A DNA stretch of 64,000 bases from Siphonodentalium dalli (Eukaryota; Mollusca; Scaphopoda; Gadilida; Siphonodentaliidae): contig CP136066.1 in NCBI GenBank assembly GCA_032622095.1, positions 46,162,911-46,226,910 of the forward strand, read 5' to 3'. The notes under the pieces are model-generated. The model had not been told where the DNA came from and made no database searches. It worked only from the letters and a program-made list of their open reading frames with translations. Below, piece after piece: positions 57,411 to 64,000 of the stretch. Position 1 is the stretch's first letter; the number at the start of each line of letters is the position of its first letter. A program made the position numbers and the translations under genes.

Positions 57411-58949
57411 CAGTGCACTTTAGAGTGCATCAACATCAACTAAGAGTACACATATTTGTCATTTGAAGAAACAGATTATTTATCTTGTTGAGTCTGGCAT
57501 GAAAAATCTCATGATTCGATGTTGCGTTTAAAAAAAACTAGAGACTAATCCATATGTTATCAAACTTACACAAGAATATATACATGTAGCAGCGTGATTG
57601 CATCCAGTGAGCAACATCTGTATTCCTGCCCCACTCCTACTTGGCACAATTATTGAATAGTAAGAGCCTAGTTGAATTACGGTGGTATGATGGATCACTT
57701 CCATCCTCAAGCAATTTATGCCATTTAATGGCATTTTTTTCTAATGTGAAGGGGTAATCTCATGATCAGGTGCCTAATAATAGTGTCAGCACAATTATTA
57801 ATTTGGAAAAAATTCACAACGGTCACTAATATTTGACATTGAGACATTATTAAAATCAACATATATCCTTACCAATCACTATTATTAGGCCATCGCGATT
57901 ATTATGTACCTGAGAGTTTGGCTTGAGACACCACCACAGTTCAATTCACACCAGGTTCTCAGCTTCTCGACATTGTTTGAACACATAGGCATGACCCTGA
58001 TTTATTGTGTGGATACCAGTAATATATATAGGGTAATCACTTGATTGAACTGGGATATGAAATAATTCATGAGAGGCAGGGATGTTGTACAAACACAAAA
58101 TAGTCCCTCCTCGATTTAATTTTTTTCACGCCACCAGTTCAATCAAGTGACTATTCTGTTTTGAATTATATTCCATTATAAACAACTAATTTACCAGAAA
58201 TCCTAATATCACCGCCAATATACCCGTGATGCATAAATATCGATTGTGAATATGAATACATAACATGGTAGTTAAAATGACGTAATTCAAGAGTGAAATT
58301 ATTTTTTTATAATCACTCGAGAAATCAAGGTAAATCACAGATAGGAATGTAATAAAGACATTTAAACATTTAAATTATACCAGTAGTGTGCATATCAGTG
58401 TATAGTGTGCATATAATTGGCTACATGTGCATATTGTCTGGTCGAAATCAATCATCCAGAGTGGCATCTATGTATTCTCCCTGAATGAATGGCAATGCCA
58501 GAATTGTTAGCATAATTTACATTGAATACAGCAGTATATTAAAATGCAAGTTGGTATGTACACGTATTGGTACCTTAATACATTGCATTCACATTATTGT
58601 ATCTGATTGTTTCAATTAGGGCCCTGCGATTAATTTTGATGTGATTTAGAATATTTCATCTGATTCGAATCAAATCGGATGTACTGATTCAAATTGTATG
58701 GTATCATTGGTGCCAGTTGCATTATCATTACTTCAACAGATCGCATTGCTTTTTATTATGATATCAACAAAAGACCACACAAACAAATAACACTCACCTC
58801 TGATCAAGGGTCCTGCTATGCCTCTATGGTGTTGGTGGGTCCTGCTGAATTGATATGATGCTGGTTGGTCAAACGGATGCTGTCACCCAAATGCACCTTA
58901 TTTCTTCTTAAGTTCTCATTTTCGCAGTGTTTTTGGCTAAAAAAATAAA
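57411..58949. other. No gene; dispersed repeat end and a small TIR element
   Basis: 57925-57968 is an inverted match to 43511-43556. A 126-bp element at 58031-58156 is annotated separately. The rest is AT-rich sequence without coding signal. Confidence 0.45.
58031..58156. mobile_element. Small element with 17-20 bp terminal inverted repeats
   Basis: GTAATCACTTGATTGAACTGG at the left is matched inverted by CCAGTTCAATCAAGTGACTA-type sequence at the right. The 80-bp interior has nothing recognisable. Confidence 0.65.
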
Positions 58950-59112
58950 TAAATGGTAAATAGAAATAAATCGTATTGTGAACCTAAGAACCATCCGCAC
59001 GGTCATATTACATCATTAGTCGATGACTGCATCGAAGTTATTTGAAAACATCACTCAGTTTTCTTACATTTGATAACATTTCATGATCGCAGTTTCGCTG
59101 TTGTGAAAAAAT
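58950..59112 (-). mobile_element. Repeat X, right half only (inversion junction)
   Basis: Read on the minus strand, this matches about 56407-56580 (for example ATAACTTCGATGCAG and GGTTCTTAGGTTCA). The match stops at 59112, exactly where the RT part of the CR1/L2-like element begins. The missing left half of X is at 61661-61786. Confidence 0.75.
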
Positions 59113-61259
59113 GTCTGAAAAAATCAGCCAAAGATAAATATTTAGCAAGCCTCGATGAAAACTTGAAAGTAAATGAGCCAAAACAATTCTGGCATGTCAC
59201 TAAACAATGACTTAAAAATTTCTCCAATGACGAGAAAATTCCCCTACTAAACTTCAACAACAGAATTTTTGAGGACGATTATCAGAAATCACAGGTCTTA
59301 AATTCAATTATCACGAGAAATAGTACACTAGAAAATGAAAAATCGACATTACCTAAATTTGCAGAAAGAACAACCGAAAAAATAGAAGAGATTAAAACTA
59401 CTGAGGAGGACATATCAAACCTTTTGAAAAATATACACACAAATAAAGCCACGGGCCCCGATGGTATAAGTAACAAAATGTTAAGGGAAACACATGGCTC
59501 AGTTTGTAAACCACTTAAACTAATTTTCAATCTATCTTTAAAGAGCTGTTGTTTCCCTACAGCTTGGAAGAAAGCCGATGTGATGCCCCTCTTCAAAAAA
59601 GGTGATAAGCAGGACCCTTTAAATTATCGTCCGATATCTCTTATAAGTTGTGTCGGCAAGGTACTAGAGATATTAGTTTTTAATGAAATTCTAAGCCATT
59701 TGAAATCCCACAACCTTTTATATAAGCATCAATTTGGATTTATACCTGGTCATAGTACCGAATTTCAATTAATTTAAATCAATCATAATATCCACAGTGC
59801 AATCGACGAGGGCCAAACGAGTTGTGCAGTCTTTTTCGACATTTCTAAAGCGTTTGACAATGTCTGGCACCGAGGTCTTATTTTAAAATTAGAGAAATAT
59901 TGTTTGAAAGGTAATATTCTGAAATGGTTGATAAACTATCTACAAAATAGATAGCAAAGAGTTAGAGTCAACTCAAGCTTTTCGCAGTACTCCTCAATAT
60001 CAACCGGTGAGCCCCAGGGATATGTAGTCGGGCCTCTGATGTTTTTAATTTACATTAATGACATTGCCGATGAAATTAAATCTAGCACAAGACTTTATGC
60101 TGACGACACATGTTTAATCAACAGTGATAGTGATACTTATAACCTTCAATCGACAGTCAATAGTGACATGAACAAAATCAGATATTGGGCTGAAAATTGG
60201 TGTGTCCAATTTAATAGTAGTAAATCGAATCTAATGTTATTTTCCAAGCCAAGTGTAGTTAAACCTACAATCATTTTCGATGGAGTAACCCTAGAATACT
60301 CAAATAGCCACAAACACCGAGGATTGGATACTGATGACAACCTAACTTGAAATAGACACATTGGTAATATATGCACTAAGGCGTGCGCACACCTGTCACA
60401 ATTGCGTAAACTAAGAACAATGCTAAATCGCGATACACTTCAAACTCTCTATTTATCTCATGTTCGATCCCTTATGGAATACATTAGTAACGTTTGGTCA
60501 GGTGCACCTGATTACTTACTAAAAGTTCTAGAAGATGTTCAATATGAGGCGGCTATAATAGTCACCGGTTGCACCAGGTCAGTTTCAAATATTAGACTTC
60601 TGACCGAACTAGGCTGGGAGACGTTAGAATCTCGAAGATATTACAAACAGATTTTAACATTCCACAATAATAAACAAAAAACACCTAACTATCTGACAGA
60701 ACTTATACCACCCAAATTCAGTGCCCGAAATGACCATGATACCAGAAATGCATCAAATTTTATCCCTATGAAATGCAACTACAAAAGAAAAGAGTCCACC
60801 TTCATGCCCAAGTGTATAAATTACTGGAATAAACGCGATAAAAAAATAAGAAATCTGAATTATGAATGTTTCCGACAATCACTAATTCCCAATCCGGTTA
60901 AACCCCCCAAGTATTTTTCTACATGGAAACGATCATTAAATATCTTACAATGTCGACTCAGGTGCGAATGTAGTGAACTCCAATCAGATAAATACTTCAA
61001 TTATATTGCGATGTCCAAAGCCTGTAGATGCGGCGATGGTGAAGAAAACGCATTTCATTATTTTTTCCAATGTCAATTGCATATTGTTCCAAGAGTAGAC
61101 CTGCTGAACAAGCTACTACGATTCAATATTTATTCAGTAAAAACATTACTATTTGGAGATCCAAGCTTATCAAATTCCAATAATGAAGACATTTTCAAGG
61201 CTGTCCAAATCTTTATAAGAGACACATCCCAGGATGAGAACATACCAATTTCAACGTAA
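59113..61259 (+). pseudogene. CR1/L2-like retrotransposon ORF2, RT half
   Basis: One continuous plus-strand frame runs from the endonuclease-RT linker to the stop after NIPIST. Landmarks: KATGPDGISNKML, NYRPISLISCVGKVLE, HQFGFIPGHST, FFDISKAFDNVWHRGL, GEPQGYVVGPLMFLIYINDI, LYADDTCL, the LRTML-LYLSHVRSLMEY thumb region, and a terminal C-x-C-x8-H-x4-C motif (CRCGDGEENAFHYFFQC). It is broken only by four stops: TGA 59208, TAA 59775, TAG 59952, TGA 60348. No frameshift is seen, so it is fairly young. It lacks the endonuclease, which lies on the opposite strand at 61787-62872. A 3' untranslated region follows to about 61660. Confidence 0.93.
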
Positions 61260-61660
61260 ATGACTACAATTGAAAAAAACAATCAAACAAAAATAATACT
61301 TCTGAGTATAGGACAACAGTCATAAACTCCCTATTGGAACATACTCACTGTCCTGCCACCTTACCATTGTTAAGGACAGATGAGCACAGTACACATTAAA
61401 GCAACATATACTTTTGAACTATATGAATTCGAAGTTGGGAGAGACTAGCAACAATCAACCTTTACCATACAACGTTAATACCATATATAATTGTTCAATG
61501 TCATGTTAATTTTTTTTTATTTCACTTGAGTGTATGGTGATCGGGAGAGAAGTAGCATATAAGTGGCCTGCACTTGTTCTTCAATCCCGTTGCCGACTGT
61601 ATGTATTTATATGCATGTATGGCGAACATATATGTTTAAACCAATGTTGATGTTCCGCCC

Positions 61661-61786
61661 TAGACTCCACAACCATCTACGGCCGCGGTACTCTCATCGG
61701 GGACGGCCTCGGACAATCGCCATTTCGACCAGTCACATGATCTCCTGTCATGTGATCTATATCCGGAAGCGATCGCATATCGGCAA
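61661..61786 (+). mobile_element. Repeat X, left half only (inversion junction)
   Basis: GACGGCCTCGGACAATC, then a 27-bp insertion relative to the 56326 copy, CATGTGATCTATATCCGGAA and CGATCGCATATCGGCA. The match to X ends where the minus-strand endonuclease frame begins. The last ten residues of that frame are read through X sequence. Confidence 0.75.
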
Positions 61787-62872
61787 ATTATTTGTTCTAT
61801 TGCGGATTGCTTTATATTTATCCCAGGCACTAGGATGATTTGTGCGCAGCGCTTTCTTTCTGAGGCGGTCGCGTTTCCGAATATGTTTTCTTATTAAACT
61901 GTCAAACCATGGTTTGTCATTCTCACGTATAGTAACTGATTTGAAAGGGATATATTTACGAGCAATTGTCAGGAAAGTATGAGTAAAAACGTCTACAATC
62001 TGATTTATATCGGAGTGACCTGTGCTCATAAGAATGTCTGACCAATTGATTGCATTAATTTCGAAGTTCATGGCAACAAAGTCTGCTCTAGCATAATTCC
62101 ACACATTCCGTTGATATGACTTTTTCTTAGGATTTGGAAATGAAATTTCTACAGATGCTGCTTTATGGTCTGATAAACCTAGATCAACAGTGTACGGGTT
62201 TAGGTAAACTAGACTATCACTTAATAAAATCGGATCTAATAGCGTTGCTGAGTTCACACCTATTCGAGTTGGTTCTTTAATTACGTTTTCAAGGGTCCAT
62301 TTGTTCATGATTTTTTGAAGCTCACCATCACGAATTAATAAATTGCAATTTAGATCTCCAACCATGACTAATGACATATTATATGCTAGGGCCTTGGCAA
62401 TGGAGATGTCAAGATTCGTCAAGTAAGAGTCTAAGCATTCACGATCAGATCTGTAAGTTATGCAGAAAAGAAATGTTTGCCTGGTTCCAATTTCAAACCA
62501 CAAAATTTCGTCGTCAAAACCATATTCAGGTAAATATTTATACACAAGTCTGGATGAAAAATACACAGCCAGACCTCCTCCGCGATCGTTTCTGTCAAGT
62601 CTGAATGGAGCTTGAAAATTGGAAAATAATATGGAGTCGTTATGCACATTTTTATTTAGGTGCGTCTCGGTAAAGCATACGATATCGTAATCTTCGATAT
62701 GCTCAGCAAGCTTTGATATTTTGTTTCTGAGAGTACGAATATTATAGTGAAATATAGAAATAGTTTCTGTTTCTATCGGCCCTGGCTGAACTTCCACGTC
62801 ATTAGCTATACTAATCAGTAAACTGAACAAAAATATGAAAGTGCCTATGTTTCTGCGCGGTGTAAGATTCAT
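61787..62872 (-). pseudogene. CR1/L2-like retrotransposon ORF2, endonuclease half with 2A-like N-terminus
   Basis: An intact minus-strand frame runs from ATG 62870-62872. It has a hydrophobic N-terminus (FIFLFSLLISIA), then DVEVQPGP (residues 25-32), close to the 2A/CHYSEL consensus D-V/I-E-x-N-P-G-P except Gln for Asn. An apurinic-like endonuclease follows: FHYNIRTL (Asn44), FTETH (Glu69), RGGGLAVY, GDLNCNLL (Asp173), LDPILLSD and LGLSDHKAA (Asp235, His236). The linker (KPWFDSLIRKHIRKRDRLRK, WDKYKAIRNRTNN) ends at 61787, after which the frame enters repeat X. The endonuclease would nick target DNA for primed reverse transcription. All key endonuclease residues are present; what is lost is the connection to RT. 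Confidence 0.92.
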
Positions 62873-64000
62873 TATATGAGGTGATGACTTGTTTTTTTAC
62901 TTTGCCTTGCGCCTTCTGAGATTAAAGTATCCGACTACGACCCTGTATTGAACAATATCAATATTCATGGATATGGAAAACCCAGAGAGGGAGGGTAAAT
63001 AGGGTCATCATCGGATACAATCAGATAATAAAGCACAATCAGTTTCAGCAAACGATCACTTAAGCTTGAAGTAACGAAGAGACTAGCAACAAATTCAGAT
63101 GTACAAAACAAGAAAAGCATATATACACATATAGCAAAAATAACCAACATTGATAACAGTATTTTTATTGCTGATTGCCAACAAATGATAAATAATACTT
63201 CTCCATAATACGAAAAATATAATAGTGTGGCTTAAAAACACCATATTGGTGTCGTTTCGGCCAGTGATGGAGGGGAGGGTCACTAACATTGATAATAATG
63301 TTTTAGTCGCCGATTTCCACAAAAAGTTATATATAGTCATCTCCATGATACGAGGAATCTAATAACAATAAACCAATGTGGCCCTGTTGGAGTCAGTGAT
63401 GGGGAAGGTACACAACAAGTGCATGCAAAAAATTGTGACGCCGATTTTCATCTATACCTGGAATGTAATGGTGTGGGATTAAAGTTGACGTCGTATCAGC
63501 CAGGTGTTAGGGGAGGAGAACACCAGAATGCCGGGTTGAAACACTTTTTACCGCCAATTAATACCACAATTAGATATATATGTAGGCATCCCAATTAGTC
63601 TAATGGGCGCGGTTCATAGTTTGCAGATCGGCGACAGAGCCAGGTAACAACGATCTACGCTCAAAATATCAACATTCTTTTTTCTATATTTTCCAAAGAT
63701 ATCATCAAATCAATATATTGGATTAATGAGCTTTCCCAATAACAACCCCGTGTACGTGGTTTCGCCAAACCGGAAGATGTCGCCAAAACCAGACTGAATG
63801 GCAAAGTCATGTTCACCTATATGATATGGGAATATGTTTGTTTATCATCGTAAAACAGACAACGAACACCGTATGTGTACGCCAACACAAAGCAGGAGTA
63901 TTTACCCACACGCTGTCAGTCAGTTCTACCAGATGAAACCATTTAATATTTTTTTCCGATTTTTATCAATAGTGCTTTGCTTTTGCTCACTCAAAGTTTC
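62873..64000. other. No gene; probable element 5' UTR and a dispersed repeat
   Basis: The first part may be the CR1/L2-like 5' untranslated region (minus). 63243-63366 repeats 55712-55825. Around 63100-63350 overlapping minus-strand frames have no motif. Nothing else is recognisable to the window end. Confidence 0.4.

Noticed and set aside
59113-62872. Twin-priming (5' inversion during insertion) as the cause of the split CR1/L2-like element
   Set aside because: Twin priming would place the inverted 5' part upstream of the 3' part. Here the endonuclease half is downstream of the 3' end, and a second repeat is split at the reciprocal junctions, which fits a later inversion.

Overview
The window looks like intergenic DNA from an animal nuclear genome. 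It is AT-rich, I can support no intact host gene, and almost everything recognisable is transposon-derived or repetitive. The element mix suggests a marine invertebrate, perhaps a mollusc or other lophotrochozoan, but this is inference and taxonomic confidence is low. The mix comprises several CR1/L2- and Jockey-like non-LTR retrotransposons, one Ty3/gypsy element, a P-element (THAP9-like) transposase fragment, a tRNA-headed SINE ending in AAAT repeats, foldback/MITE elements and many satellites.

Layout, left part. 0-4 kb: a degenerate tandem repeat, a hairpin MITE, a GA/CT tract and a broken Jockey-like element (minus strand). 5.9-10.4 kb: two direct copies of a 1.1-kb repeat with an internal minisatellite. 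The copies flank a CR1-like fragment, and the second carries a hairpin insertion. 12-13 kb: a 5'-truncated CR1-like tail between unusually long (114 bp) direct repeats. 14 kb: a 120-bp satellite. 21.6-23.3 kb: another non-LTR tail, then a decayed, unrecognised coding relic.

Middle part. 24.5-34 kb is bounded by a 284-bp inverted repeat. It holds two inverted copies of an unknown acidic-protein gene, separated by a pyrimidine-rich minisatellite. The right-hand copy abuts a truncated Ty3/gypsy polyprotein (zinc knuckle, protease, RT, RNase H; integrase lost). 34.7-38.4 kb: a 680-bp tandem array (three direct units and one inverted) between older direct repeats. 39.3-43.1 kb: a satellite with alternating half-units in both orientations, interrupted by a DNA transposon with an exact 9-bp target duplication.

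Right part. 44.2-45.8 kb: a recent 736-bp tandem duplication cutting through the C-terminus of a P-element-like transposase. 46.7-47.0 kb: a SINE. 47.3-50.6 kb: a 3.2-kb unit with GC-rich terminal inverted repeats, carrying an intact 176-codon coiled-coil/basic protein ORF I cannot assign. 51.4-58.2 kb: MITEs and satellites. 58.9-62.9 kb: a CR1/L2-like element cut in two by an inversion. Its endonuclease half (with a 2A-like N-terminus) is on the minus strand and its RT half on the plus strand, and the halves of a second repeat sit at the reciprocal junctions.

The genes do not form a pathway; the window records repeated insertion, truncation, tandem duplication and inversion. The least explained items are the acidic-gene inverted pair, the 3.2-kb TIR unit, the 22.5-23.3 kb relic and the 680-bp array with TATA boxes. 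All similarity statements were made by eye on the sequence; no database search was run.
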